Shown here piece by piece: positions 36,546 to 45,412 of a stretch of 64,000 nucleotides of DNA. The stretch is from Cutibacterium acnes (GTDB lineage: Bacteria > Actinomycetota > Actinomycetes > Propionibacteriales > Propionibacteriaceae), in assembly GCF_003030305.1 (NCBI RefSeq), contig NZ_CP023676.1:434001-498000 (forward strand), written 5' to 3'. The translations under genes and the position numbers were made by a program. Below the pieces are notes generated by a model that was given only the letters and a program-made list of their open reading frames with translations, did not search any database and had not been told where the DNA came from. The stretch's first letter is position 1. Each line of letters begins with the position of its first letter.

Positions 36546-37235
36546 ATGGACCCCATGAACAGGTCATCGTCGAGTGCTGCGCTGCTTGTCGGCGCCGTCG
36601 CCGTGCCGATCGCCGTGTGTGCGGTGTTGAGCGCCCTCATTGACGTCTTCGTCGCTCCGGCAGCGGCCCTCGTGCTCGTCCTCGTCATTGTCATCGTTTG
36701 TCTGAGAGGGTCGTGGTTGGTCGACGCCCTCGTTATCGTCGTTAGTGCCATCGGCTTCGATTTCTTCCTCACCTACCCCTACCGGAGCATGAAGATCGCC
36801 TCGCGTCCCGACATCGAGGTGACGATTGTGCTCTTCGTCGTTGGTGCCGCGATCGCAGGCATTTCGCGGTGGGCACTGACGGCCTCAGATTTGGCTGAGC
36901 GACGACAGGGATATGTCACCTACGCTCTGGACGCGAGGTCGGGAGACATGAGTCGTGACGAGGTTGCTCAGCGTCTGGCCGGTCTGGTCGGGGCTGAGGC
37001 CGGAGCTTGGGTGGACGGAGCTCCACCTTCCGGGGAAGCTGTCATTCAGGACGCCACCGCCATGCGCACCGACGTCGGTCTGGAGGATCCCTCTCGGGTG
37101 GGATTCCCAACCGATCGCTTCATCTGTTTCCCCGCGGCCGGTGGTTACATCCGTATCTCGGCGGCATCGCGCCACGTGCGTCCCACCGCCGAGCAGATGC
37201 GGGCTGCCTGCTTACTCGCTTCCCAGATCAGCTGA
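36546..37235 (+). CDS. DUF4118 (KdpD-type membrane sensor) protein without kinase domain
   Basis: 229 residues. The first 120 contain four hydrophobic helices in the DUF4118 pattern of the KdpD sensor (FDFFLTYPYRSMKIA). The rest, about 110 residues, is soluble and lies where a GAF-like region would, but no HisKA or ATPase domain follows. It is 52 bases after cbiO on the same strand, so probably co-transcribed, yet no role in cobalt uptake is known. It ends just before the convergent cbiT. Confidence 0.78.
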   Translation: MDPMNRSSSSAALLVGAVAVPIAVCAVLSALIDVFVAPAAALVLVLVIVIVCLRGSWLVDALVIVVSAIGFDFFLTYPYRSMKIASRPDIEVTIVLFVVGAAIAGISRWALTASDLAERRQGYVTYALDARSGDMSRDEVAQRLAGLVGAEAGAWVDGAPPSGEAVIQDATAMRTDVGLEDPSRVGFPTDRFICFPAAGGYIRISAASRHVRPTAEQMRAACLLASQIS

Positions 37236-37261
37236 GTCCGCAGTGGGGGTAGCCGGGCATG

Positions 37262-37858
37262 TCACTCAGTGCGTTGCCAGGTCCACGCCACGACGGTGCG
37301 GGCTGGCTTCCAGCCGTGTAACCGACCGATGACATCGGCGGTTTCGACTCCGAACCTGATGAGATCACCGCCTAGGTCACAGTGCAGGGTCTCCACTAGC
37401 ATTTCGGCCTCCATAGTGACACCGTGAACGACGAGCCGACCGCCGATGGGAAGTCGTGGCCGGCACTGATTCACCAGGGCCTTGGTGGCTCCACCGCCGA
37501 TGAACACTGCGTCGGGGTCAGGAAGCCCCTCGGGCAGTCCCTTTGCCAGATCGGCGTCGATCACGTCGAACTGGCCCGGAAGGGTGAGTTCGGACGCGTT
37601 AGTACGTGCGTTGGCGGCCCGCTCAGCCTTGCGTTCCAGCCCGATCGCCCGACAGGTTGGGTCAGTGCGGCACCATTCCACCGCGATTGACCCGGCTCCG
37701 GTACCGAGGTCCCATAACAGTTGACCAGGCATGGGCCGCAGGGCTGCCAGCGCAACGGCTCGTACCGCGTGCTTGGTGATGAGCCCGTCGTGGGCGAAGT
37801 GCTCCTCGGCCAGGCCGGGGGTACGTCCGAGGAGAGAGGTATCAGGATCGTGGGTCAT
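37262..37858 (-). CDS. cbiT: Cobalt-precorrin-6B C15-methyltransferase (decarboxylating)
   Basis: A 198-residue class I SAM methyltransferase. Motif I LLWDLGTGAGSIAVEWCR, then AIGLERKAERAANA and PDAVFIGGGATKALV are typical of CbiT. It methylates C15 and decarboxylates the C12 acetate. In many bacteria it is fused to CbiE as CobL; here CbiE is in the CbiEGH protein and CbiT is separate. It is convergent with the DUF4118 gene and divergent from the cobO riboswitch. Confidence 0.94.
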   Translation of the reverse strand: MTHDPDTSLLGRTPGLAEEHFAHDGLITKHAVRAVALAALRPMPGQLLWDLGTGAGSIAVEWCRTDPTCRAIGLERKAERAANARTNASELTLPGQFDVIDADLAKGLPEGLPDPDAVFIGGGATKALVNQCRPRLPIGGRLVVHGVTMEAEMLVETLHCDLGGDLIRFGVETADVIGRLHGWKPARTVVAWTWQRTE

Positions 37859-37939
37859 GGGTGAAGCCTAGGCCAGTGCGCAAGCTGGCCCCCGGATCCG
37901 GGCCAACGCGGGGTGGGGGAGCCGAAGCCCGTGTGACAC

Positions 37940-38080
37940 AATCAAGGGGACTCGCGGGGAGGAATTCGGTGCGAATCCGGAGCGGTCCCGCCACTGTGAG
38001 CGTCCCAGCGCAAGCCAGGTCTATCCCGTAAGTCAAGTCGCGGAAACGCCGCGGTACCAAGGGCGCGGACCCGAAGGAGG
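37940..38080 (+). promoter_or_regulatory. Cobalamin riboswitch upstream of cobO
   Basis: The core ggaattcggtgcgaatccgg, then gcggtcccgCCACTGtgag and a B12 box aagccaggtctatccc near 38011. The downstream hairpin CGCGG-aaacg-CCGCG (about 38039-38053) and the strong ribosome binding site aaggaggtc form a likely translational switch. It would control cobO, the cbiA fusion and SUMT. Confidence 0.9.
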
Positions 38081-38086
38081 TCATCC

Positions 38087-38701
38087 ATGCCGCACGCGCG
38101 CACTAGTGCCGAACCCGACGACGGACTGTCCACGAGGCAGCGGCGATTACGCCCGGTGCTGGTGGTTAACACCGGTGAGGGTAAGGGGAAAACGACGGCG
38201 GCTATGGGAACCGCCCTGCGTGCCTGGCATCAGGGATGGCGAGTTGGGGTCTTTCAGTTCGTGAAATCCGGGCGCTGGCACGTCGGTGAGGAAGATGCTC
38301 TTCGGGCGCTCGGACAGCTGCATGAGGAGATCGGCGTCGGAGGGCCGGTCACCTGGGAGGTGATGGGTACCGGGTGGTCTTGGACACGATCCTTTGATGC
38401 TGCGGAGAACCCTGAGGCGGCCGCCCGGGAAGGATGGCGCCACGTGTCTGATCTGTTGGCGCACGAGGCCCTCGACTTCTACCTCCTTGACGAATTCACC
38501 TACCCAATGGACTGGGGATGGCTCGACGTCGATGAGGTCGTCGAGACTTTGGTCAATCGCCCGGGAACTCAGCACGTCGTCATTACCGGACGTCGAGCAC
38601 CGGATGCGCTTGTCGAGGTGGCCGATATCGTCACCGAGATGACGAAGATCAAACACCCGTTTGACGTTGGCCAGCGCGGCCAGGCGGGAATCGAGTGGTG
38701 A
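38087..38701 (+). CDS. cobO: Cob(I)yrinic acid a,c-diamide adenosyltransferase
   Basis: A 204-residue CobO/BtuR/CobA-type ATP:corrinoid adenosyltransferase. The P-loop is VVNTGEGKGKTTAAMGTALRA, followed by RVGVFQFVKSGRW and YLLDEFTYPMDWGWLDVDEV. It adds the upper 5'-deoxyadenosyl ligand. GGAGG before ATG 38087 is strong. Its stop overlaps the next start by one base (TGATG). Confidence 0.96.
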   Translation: MPHARTSAEPDDGLSTRQRRLRPVLVVNTGEGKGKTTAAMGTALRAWHQGWRVGVFQFVKSGRWHVGEEDALRALGQLHEEIGVGGPVTWEVMGTGWSWTRSFDAAENPEAAAREGWRHVSDLLAHEALDFYLLDEFTYPMDWGWLDVDEVVETLVNRPGTQHVVITGRRAPDALVEVADIVTEMTKIKHPFDVGQRGQAGIEW

Positions 38702-41124
38702 TGCGCCTTCCACGAATTCTTATTGCCGCCCCGGCATCGGGTGGTGGCAAAACAACTGTTGCTACCGGTCTCATGGCAGCTCTTCGCGCCAGTGGCCGGA
38801 CGGTGGCGCCTTTCAAGGTCGGACCGGACTACATCGACCCCGGATACCACTCGATGGCGAGTGGACGTCCCGGTCGCAACCTCGACTCCGTGATGTGCGG
38901 TGACGAGCTCATGGCCCCTCTGCTAGCCCACGGTTTCGTCACCCCTGATCCGGCCGATATTGCGGTTATTGAGGGGGTTATGGGGCTGTTCGACGGCCAG
39001 CTTGGGACTGGCCGTGGCTCCAGCGCCGAGATCGCCACGACGACCCGAACTCCGGTTGTCGTGGTCGTTGACACCGCGCATGCTTCGCTCACCCATGCCG
39101 CCGTCGTGGCTGGTTTGGCGACGTTCGATCCTGACGTCACCGTTGCGGGGGCGATTCTTAACCGGGTGGCCTCACCCCGTCACGGTGCCGAAGTCGCTCG
39201 GGGCTTGGCCCAACTGGGTATCCCGGTGCTCGGTCAGATCCCGCGTACCGAGTCGATCTTTGTGCCGTCGCGCCACCTCGGTCTGGTGCCAGCGGGGGAA
39301 TGGGAAGACTCCGCGACCAAGGTTGCCGGGCTGGGGGGCCTCATTGCCGAATACGTCGATCTTGACGCCGTTATGGATATGGCTGCTACTGCCCCCGACC
39401 TCGACGTCGAGCCGTGGGACCCCGCCGCTGCCCTGGAATCCGCCGGCTGGCAAGGCCATCCATTCGGTGAGTCGCCGCTTGTGGGTATGTTCGCCGGACG
39501 GGCCTTCACCTTCCGGTACCCCGAGACCACCGAGATGCTGATAGCGGCAGGGTTCCGGGTCGTCGACGTTGATCCCCTTACGGATCGGCGCCTTCCTGAC
39601 GGCATCCAAGGACTGTATTTGGGAGGCGGCTTTCCTCAGATGCATGCCACCGATTTGGAAACCAACTCGGAGCTGGGGGACGACGTACGGTCCCACGCTG
39701 AGGCCGGGATGCCGATTGTCGCCGAGTGCGCCGGGTTGTTGTATCTGTGCCGTCACCTTGACGGGCACGAGATGGCTGGCGTGCTACCGATGGATGCGGC
39801 CATGGCAAAGCGGCTCACGATGGGGTACCGCGTCGCTACACGTGACTCCATCAGTGTCGTTGGTCACGAATTTCACCGCACCACGACGACTCCGCTGGCC
39901 GACCTCGACCCGGCGTGGCACATCACGATGCCCGACGGCACCGACCGCGCCGAGGGGGCTTTGGGAGATCCGGCGGGGCTGGGCCGGCCCACGATTCAGG
40001 CGTCCTACCTGCACCTGCACTGGGCCGGTCAGCCCACCCAAGCAGCGTGGTTTGCCAGCGAGGTGACGAAGTTCCACGAGGGCCGAGGTGATCAAGTCGT
40101 TGAGCCCGATCTCAACCATCACGGGGATCGTGACATCGCCGACGGTTTGGTCGACCTGGCCGTCAACGTGCGCGTGAGTGAGCCGCCGCAGTGGCTTCGC
40201 GACGCCATCATCTCCACCGAGCATGACTGGGCCCGTTACCCCGATGCCACGCCGGGTCGCGAGGCCCTGGCGGCCATGCACGGGGTTCCTACCGACATGG
40301 TGCTGCCCACCGCAGGTGCTGCAGAGGCTTTCCCGCTGGTCGCCACCCTCGAACCTCGTCACGCAATCGTCGTCCACCCCCAGTTCACCGAGCCCGAAGC
40401 TGCTCTGAGAGCGGCCGGGATTAGCGTCGGTCGGCACATCCTTAACGTGTCCGATGGGTTCGCCCTCGACCCGGACCTCGTCCCCGACGATGCCGACCTC
40501 GTCGTCGTCGGGAACCCGACGAATCCCACTGGCAGACTGCACCCGGCTACTGACCTGCTGGCTCTGCGCCGCCCCGGAAGGGTCCTCGTTGTGGACGAGG
40601 CCTTCATGGACGCCACCGATGAGTCCCAGTCCCTTATTGGAAGCGATATGGACGACCTCCTCGTCCTGCGCTCCCTGACAAAAACCTACGGTCTGGCTGG
40701 AATCCGGGCCGGATATGTCGTCGGTGATTCACAGCTCGTCGCACAGTTGGCAGCTCACCAGACCCCATGGTCGGTGTCGACTCCAGCAATTGCAGCCATG
40801 ATCGCGTGCACCTGCGAAGAGGCTAGACGTTTTCGGACCCAGTTACGCGACGACATCCCAGCCGCCCGCGCCGACCTCGTCGACAAGCTTAAAGGCCTCG
40901 GGCTGAGCGTTGTTGACTCCGAGGCTCCCTTTGTTTTGGTCAACACATCGTCTCTCAGCGGGGATTCGATACGCCAGCCCCTTGCCGAGCGTGGTTTCGC
41001 TGTGAGGCGGGGGGAGACGTTCCCCGGGCTCGGGCCTACCTGGATCAGACTCGCAGTCCGTGACTCGAATATTCATGCCGAGCTCGCTCGAGCTATCTCC
41101 GATCTGACAGCACACCGCAACTAA
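38701..41124 (+). CDS. cbiA: Cobyrinic acid a,c-diamide synthase fused to a threonine-phosphate decarboxylase-like aminotransferase
   Basis: 807 residues. Residues 1-455 are CbiA/CobB: P-loop ASGGGKTTVATG, then PFKVGPDYIDPGYH, and a glutamine-amidotransferase half with nucleophile Cys343 in VAECAGLLYLC. Residues 470-807 are a fold-type I PLP enzyme of the CobC/CobD (L-threonine-O-3-phosphate decarboxylase) class, with VVGNPTNPTGR, VVDEAFMD and the PLP lysine Lys661 in SLTKTYGLAGIRAGY. One chain thus combines a,c-amidation with making aminopropanol phosphate for the nucleotide loop. Histidinol-phosphate aminotransferase is a close relative, but the fusion partner favours the cobalamin role. 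Confidence 0.93.
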   Translation: MRLPRILIAAPASGGGKTTVATGLMAALRASGRTVAPFKVGPDYIDPGYHSMASGRPGRNLDSVMCGDELMAPLLAHGFVTPDPADIAVIEGVMGLFDGQLGTGRGSSAEIATTTRTPVVVVVDTAHASLTHAAVVAGLATFDPDVTVAGAILNRVASPRHGAEVARGLAQLGIPVLGQIPRTESIFVPSRHLGLVPAGEWEDSATKVAGLGGLIAEYVDLDAVMDMAATAPDLDVEPWDPAAALESAGWQGHPFGESPLVGMFAGRAFTFRYPETTEMLIAAGFRVVDVDPLTDRRLPDGIQGLYLGGGFPQMHATDLETNSELGDDVRSHAEAGMPIVAECAGLLYLCRHLDGHEMAGVLPMDAAMAKRLTMGYRVATRDSISVVGHEFHRTTTTPLADLDPAWHITMPDGTDRAEGALGDPAGLGRPTIQASYLHLHWAGQPTQAAWFASEVTKFHEGRGDQVVEPDLNHHGDRDIADGLVDLAVNVRVSEPPQWLRDAIISTEHDWARYPDATPGREALAAMHGVPTDMVLPTAGAAEAFPLVATLEPRHAIVVHPQFTEPEAALRAAGISVGRHILNVSDGFALDPDLVPDDADLVVVGNPTNPTGRLHPATDLLALRRPGRVLVVDEAFMDATDESQSLIGSDMDDLLVLRSLTKTYGLAGIRAGYVVGDSQLVAQLAAHQTPWSVSTPAIAAMIACTCEEARRFRTQLRDDIPAARADLVDKLKGLGLSVVDSEAPFVLVNTSSLSGDSIRQPLAERGFAVRRGETFPGLGPTWIRLAVRDSNIHAELARAISDLTAHRN

Positions 41125-41133
41125 GGAATATCA

Positions 41134-41910
41134 ATGATCTACTCCGCAGACCTCGTTCCCGGCACCGTCACTCTCGTCGGAGGTGGCCCTGGTGATCCCG
41201 GATTGCTGACCGTCGCGGGATTTGAGGCGGTTCGCCAGGCCGACGTCATACTTTACGACCGGCTCGCTCCAACCGCCATCATGGATGAGAATCCCCAGGC
41301 CGAGAGGATCCCGGTCGGTAAGGTGCCGCGCGGGCCTTACGTCCCCCAGGAGCGCACCAACGAACTGCTTATCGAGCACGCCAAAGCTGGGCGTAAGGTG
41401 GTGCGCCTCAAAGGCGGCGATTCCTTCGTTTTTGGTCGCGGTGGCGAGGAGTGGCAGGCCTGCGCTGCTGCTGGCGTTCCGGTGCGCATCATCCCCGGCG
41501 TCACTTCATGCGTAGCCGGTCCCGAGCTCATGGGGGTTCCGCTGACACATCGTCATATGGTGCAGGGATTTACCGTCGTTTCGGGTCACGTCGCCCCTGG
41601 CGATACTCGGTCCGAATTGGACTGGGCCCAGATCGCCAAGACAGGCACTACCCTGGTGATTCTCATGGGAGTGGCCCACATTGGCGACATCGCTACCCGC
41701 CTCATGGACGGCGGGTTGGCCGGCGACACACCGGTCGCCATTATTGCTGATGCCTCACTGCCCACCCAGCGTTCTCTGACGACGACCCTCGAGAAGGCAG
41801 CCGAAGACATGGCGGAAGCCGAGATCAACCCGCCGGCCATCACCGTCGTCGGCGATGTCGCCGGGCTTGACCTCGACGGGACCCAGGCCCACGTCCCGTC
41901 TGATCACTGA
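41134..41910 (+). CDS. cobA: Uroporphyrinogen-III C-methyltransferase (SUMT)
   Basis: A 258-residue SUMT that methylates uroporphyrinogen III at C2 and C7 to precorrin-2. Motifs: TLVGGGPGDPGLLTVAG, DVILYDRLA, RLKGGDSFVFGRGGEE and PGVTSCVAGPELMGVPLTHR. It is not fused to a HemD or CysG domain. AAGGAA precedes ATG 41134, nine bases after the cbiA fusion gene. Convergent with cobK. Confidence 0.95.
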   Translation: MIYSADLVPGTVTLVGGGPGDPGLLTVAGFEAVRQADVILYDRLAPTAIMDENPQAERIPVGKVPRGPYVPQERTNELLIEHAKAGRKVVRLKGGDSFVFGRGGEEWQACAAAGVPVRIIPGVTSCVAGPELMGVPLTHRHMVQGFTVVSGHVAPGDTRSELDWAQIAKTGTTLVILMGVAHIGDIATRLMDGGLAGDTPVAIIADASLPTQRSLTTTLEKAAEDMAEAEINPPAITVVGDVAGLDLDGTQAHVPSDH

Positions 41911-41929
41911 AATAGTGCTCCGTGAGGGA

Positions 41930-42682
41930 TTACTGCTCAATCACGGTGGCGATGTGGTTTCCTGTCCACTGCACTGCGTCGTCAACGGTACTGAGCTCAT
42001 CCCCCCAGCCGGGCGCCGGACCACGTGAGACCATGACGACCTGGACGTCGGTTTCGGCCGCCAACCTGAGTTTAGGGTCGAGACCGGTGCCTCCGGAATC
42101 CTTGGAGACGAGGGTAGCCACACCCTGCGAGAAAATCTCTCGCTCGCGGTCGAGGGTGAACGGACCACGCTCCCGCAGTACCTTCCAGCCTGCGGGAAGC
42201 TCCTCCTCGGGGGCATCGACGCAGCGCACGATCACCCGACGTGGGCCGAGTCTCAGGTAGTGGCTGACGGGTTGGCGTCCCACTGTCAGCAGGATGACGT
42301 CGGGTAAGTCAGCTAAGACTTGAGTAGCACCGTCGTGGTCGTCAACCCAGTGCCAGGTCGCTGCCTCAGGTTGGGTACGCCAGCTTGGTGGTGCCAGCCG
42401 TGCCAGCGGAAGGTTGAGGTCGCGGCATGCTTGAGCGGCGTGGCCGTGCATAGCTGCTGCGAAGGGGTGGGAGGCATCCACCATGACCTTGACTTCGTTG
42501 TCAGTCAGGAATTCTTTGAGACCGTCGATGCCGCCGAAACCACCCACCCGAGTCGGGCCAGGAACTGGCCGGGGGGACTTCGTGCGCCCCGCTAACGAGC
42601 TGCACAGGTCTACCCCCTCATCGATCAATCGGGTGGCTAACTGCCGGGCCTTCGTCGTACCGCCGAGAATGAGGACGTCCAT
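41930..42682 (-). CDS. cobK: Precorrin-6A / cobalt-precorrin-6A reductase
   Basis: 250 residues from ATG 42682, where the family's dinucleotide site starts (MDVLILGGTTKARQLA). The open frame runs 96 codons further upstream but would read antisense through the cobT riboswitch. Other motifs: VMVDASHPFAAAMHGHAAQAC and VSKDSGGTGLDPKLRLA, both CobK/CbiJ signatures. It reduces the macrocycle with NAD(P)H before CbiE/CbiT act. Confidence 0.94.
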   Translation of the reverse strand: MDVLILGGTTKARQLATRLIDEGVDLCSSLAGRTKSPRPVPGPTRVGGFGGIDGLKEFLTDNEVKVMVDASHPFAAAMHGHAAQACRDLNLPLARLAPPSWRTQPEAATWHWVDDHDGATQVLADLPDVILLTVGRQPVSHYLRLGPRRVIVRCVDAPEEELPAGWKVLRERGPFTLDREREIFSQGVATLVSKDSGGTGLDPKLRLAAETDVQVVMVSRGPAPGWGDELSTVDDAVQWTGNHIATVIEQ

Positions 42683-42699
42683 GAGTCCATCAAACCAGC

Positions 42700-42890
42700 C
42701 TGTGGAACAATGAGCCTCAATCGCGGTGGAACACCGGTGTGAATCCGGGACGGTCCCGCCACTGTGACGCCTCTTGGGCGAAGTCAGACCAGAACCGCGC
42801 TCACTCACCCCGACCGGGGTGGGACCACTGCGGCGCACGCGCGCGGCGCCCAGGCCTGCGAGGACACAGGCCCGGGGGATGCGGCGGCGT
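42700..42890 (+). promoter_or_regulatory. Cobalamin riboswitch upstream of cobT-cobU
   Basis: The core ggaacaccggtgtgaatccg, then ggtcccgCCACTGtgacg and a B12-box-like aagtcagaccag at about 42781. Two hairpins follow: CACCCC-gacc-GGGGTG and GGCCTG-(8)-CAGGCC, candidates for the switch. It would control nucleotide-loop assembly genes cobTU, cobS and the BtuF-like gene. Confidence 0.9.
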
Positions 42891-42905
42891 CCCCGACGAT
42901 GGAGC

Positions 42906-44576
42906 ATGATGGCCCGCCTGCCCGAATCCCTATCCGCCGAAAGCTTGCTTGCACGCACGGTGCGAGGCATCCGAGGAGCTGATGCGAAAGCCTTGGAGGC
43001 GGCCCGAGCCCGTCAGCAGTTACTTACCAAACCCGAGGGGTCGCTAGGGCTGTTGGAGGATCTGTCGATTCGATTGGCCGGAATGTACGGGCAGGTGCCA
43101 GTGACGGTGCCGAGCCATCCGGTTGTCGGGTTGTTTGCCGGTGATCACGGGGTATGGGCGCAAGGTGTTTCCCCTGATCCTCAGGAGATCACCACCCAGC
43201 AGATGATCAATATGGCGGCTGGTGGGGCGGCGATCAGCGTGTTGTCGCGCCAGATGGGTGCACAGCTGTGGATCACTGACGTCGGAGCCCGCCACGAGGT
43301 CGACGCCCCGATTCGGCAGCGGTGTGTGCGTCGTGGCACTGACGACATCTCCCAAGGCCCGGCGATGAGCCTTGACGAGGCTGTCGAGGCCCTTGAGGTC
43401 GGTATTGAGACTGGGGTGGCGGCCGTCGAGCAGGGGGCTGACATCCTTATCACCGGAGAGATGGGAATCGCTAACACCACCCCGGCGTCGGCCCTCATCA
43501 GCGTCTTCACCGGGTTGCCGCCCGCTGAGGTGACCGGGAGGGGAGCTGGGTCGGATGATCGTCGTCACCAGCACAAGATCGGAGTCGTCGCTCGCGCCTT
43601 GCAGGTTAATCGACCCGAGGCCAAACATCCGATTGAGGCCTTGGCGAAGGTGGGAGGTTTTGAGCACGCCGCCATGGCCGGTTTTATTCTGGCTGCAGCG
43701 TCGTCACGGATCCCCGTGCTCATTGACGGTGTTATCGCTTGTTCTGCCGCCCTGACGGCCACCGCGATCTGTCCTGAAGCGCGAGATTTCATCATCACGA
43801 GTCACGCCGGTGCCGAGCCAGGAATCACGGCGTCGACCTCTGCCCTGGGCCTGCCCGCTCTGTTGGACCTTGGTATGAGGCTAGGAGAGGGGTCCGGGGC
43901 TATCCTGACTCTACCGATCGTGCAGGCAAGCGCTCACATCCTTAACGAGATGGCCACCTTTGAGGACGCTGAGGTCATCGACATCAAAGTGAGCGGGGAA
44001 ACCGAGATTCCCGATACCGTCCAGACGAGTGTTCCTCCTTGTCGGATGCTTGTCATTGGGGGTGCCCGCTCGGGAAAATCGACCTTTGCCGAGTCGAGGC
44101 TGCCTCGCGATTCCCGTGTCACCTATGTTGCGACCTCCCAGCGCAACCCTGGCGACGCGGAGTGGGAGGAGCGAATCCGCCTGCACCAAGCTCGGCGCCC
44201 GGCCACGTGGCAGACTGTCGAGACCACCGACATCGCTTCAGTGCTGCTGGCCGACGACGACTCCCCGGTGCTGGTGGATTGCCTTGGGGTGTGGATCACT
44301 CGGATTCTTGACGAGGTTGGCGCCTGGGCTGCCGCTCCTGGTGACGAAGCCTGGCAGAACGATCTAAGACGCCACGTTAATGACTTGGCCAGCGCCATCC
44401 GTGGTACCCGACGTGACGTCATTTTTGTCTCTAACGAGGTGGGGATGGGGGTCGTGCCCGACACCCCGGCTGGACGGCTCTTCCGCGACGAGTTGGGGCG
44501 ACTCAACGCCGCCGTCGGGGAAGCATGCGACGAGGTGTGGATGTGTGTGGCCGGAATCCCCAAGAGGTGGGCATGA
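42906..44576 (+). CDS. cobT: CobT-CobU fusion: DMB phosphoribosyltransferase plus adenosylcobinamide kinase/guanylyltransferase
   Basis: 556 residues. Residues 1-370 are CobT (NaMN:DMB phosphoribosyltransferase): KPEGSLGLLEDLSIRLAG, VVGLFAGDHGVWAQGVS, ITGEMGIANTTPASAL, GRGAGSDD, and the glutamate-bearing DLGMRLGEGSGA. Residues 383-556 are CobU: P-loop GGARSGKST (385-393), VTYVATSQ, and VFVSNEVGMGVVP in which the NEVG glutamate is conserved. The protein would both activate DMB and activate cobinamide for CobS. ATG 42906 or 42909 could start it. The stop overlaps cobS. Confidence 0.94.
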   Translation: MMARLPESLSAESLLARTVRGIRGADAKALEAARARQQLLTKPEGSLGLLEDLSIRLAGMYGQVPVTVPSHPVVGLFAGDHGVWAQGVSPDPQEITTQQMINMAAGGAAISVLSRQMGAQLWITDVGARHEVDAPIRQRCVRRGTDDISQGPAMSLDEAVEALEVGIETGVAAVEQGADILITGEMGIANTTPASALISVFTGLPPAEVTGRGAGSDDRRHQHKIGVVARALQVNRPEAKHPIEALAKVGGFEHAAMAGFILAAASSRIPVLIDGVIACSAALTATAICPEARDFIITSHAGAEPGITASTSALGLPALLDLGMRLGEGSGAILTLPIVQASAHILNEMATFEDAEVIDIKVSGETEIPDTVQTSVPPCRMLVIGGARSGKSTFAESRLPRDSRVTYVATSQRNPGDAEWEERIRLHQARRPATWQTVETTDIASVLLADDDSPVLVDCLGVWITRILDEVGAWAAAPGDEAWQNDLRRHVNDLASAIRGTRRDVIFVSNEVGMGVVPDTPAGRLFRDELGRLNAAVGEACDEVWMCVAGIPKRWA

Positions 44577-45412
44577 CGGACGAGCAGCATCCGGATCTTG
44601 GGAGACTCGGGCCACTGCGTGGAGTTGCTGAGGCTTTGTCTCTCTTTACGATCTTGCCCGGGCCATATCTGAACGACATTGACCGTCCACTAGCCCGTCG
44701 TGCCATTACCGCCTTCCCGTGGCTGGGTCTGTGTCTGGGCGTGGTGGCGGGAGGGATCGTCGCCCTGGTCCTGGGACTGGGGGCCGGGCCGTGGCTTGCC
44801 GGAGTGCTAGCGCTGGGCTGGCTTGCCGGCGCAACGGGCGGCTTCCATCTCGACGGGGTCGCTGACACCGCAGATGGTTTGGGATCCCGGGCGGCGCCGG
44901 AGAAGGCTCTCATGATCATGAAGAAGTCCGATATCGGGCCGATGGGTGTCATGAGTATCGTGCTGGTGCTACTTGTTGACGCGGCCGCTGTGGTGAGTCT
45001 GGCTGGGACAGCTGGCTCGGGGGCATGGTGGCGCGTGGCGATTCTGGTGGGACTTGGCCCTGCGCTGGCTCGTGCGGCGATCCTTCTCGCGACGATGACC
45101 GAAGTGCCGTGTGCCCGTCCGGGCGGGTTCGGGTCTTTAGTTGCGGGAGTGACGACGCCGAGGTCTGCGGCGATCAACCTCACGGTGTTGGGATGCGTGT
45201 GTGCCTTAGCCGGATTGGTGGCTGGAGGCTGGATGTGGTGCTTGGTAACGGTCAGCTGTGCCGCGCTGACCTTGCTTATCGCGCGAGGATGGATTCATCA
45301 CCTAGTGCGACGCCTATCCGGGATGACGGGTGACACATTTGGAAGCATTAATGAGGTGACGCAGATGACGTTTTGGGTCCTGACGGCGTTGACCGTGGCG
45401 GTGGTGTCATGA
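44573..45412 (+). CDS. cobS: Adenosylcobinamide-GDP ribazoletransferase (cobalamin synthase)
   Basis: A 279-residue polytopic membrane protein that joins adenosylcobinamide-GDP with alpha-ribazole(-phosphate). The signature GGFHLDGVADTADGLGS and the KSDIGPMGVMSIVLVL segment are clear. ATG 44573 overlaps cobTU by ATGA. The late HHLVRRLSGMTGDTFGSINEV is a family hallmark. Confidence 0.95.
   Translation: MTDEQHPDLGRLGPLRGVAEALSLFTILPGPYLNDIDRPLARRAITAFPWLGLCLGVVAGGIVALVLGLGAGPWLAGVLALGWLAGATGGFHLDGVADTADGLGSRAAPEKALMIMKKSDIGPMGVMSIVLVLLVDAAAVVSLAGTAGSGAWWRVAILVGLGPALARAAILLATMTEVPCARPGGFGSLVAGVTTPRSAAINLTVLGCVCALAGLVAGGWMWCLVTVSCAALTLLIARGWIHHLVRRLSGMTGDTFGSINEVTQMTFWVLTALTVAVVS

Noticed and set aside
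42683-42970. N-terminal extension of the cobK frame
   Set aside because: The extra 96 codons are antisense to the cobT riboswitch and start, and the family fold begins at ATG 42682.
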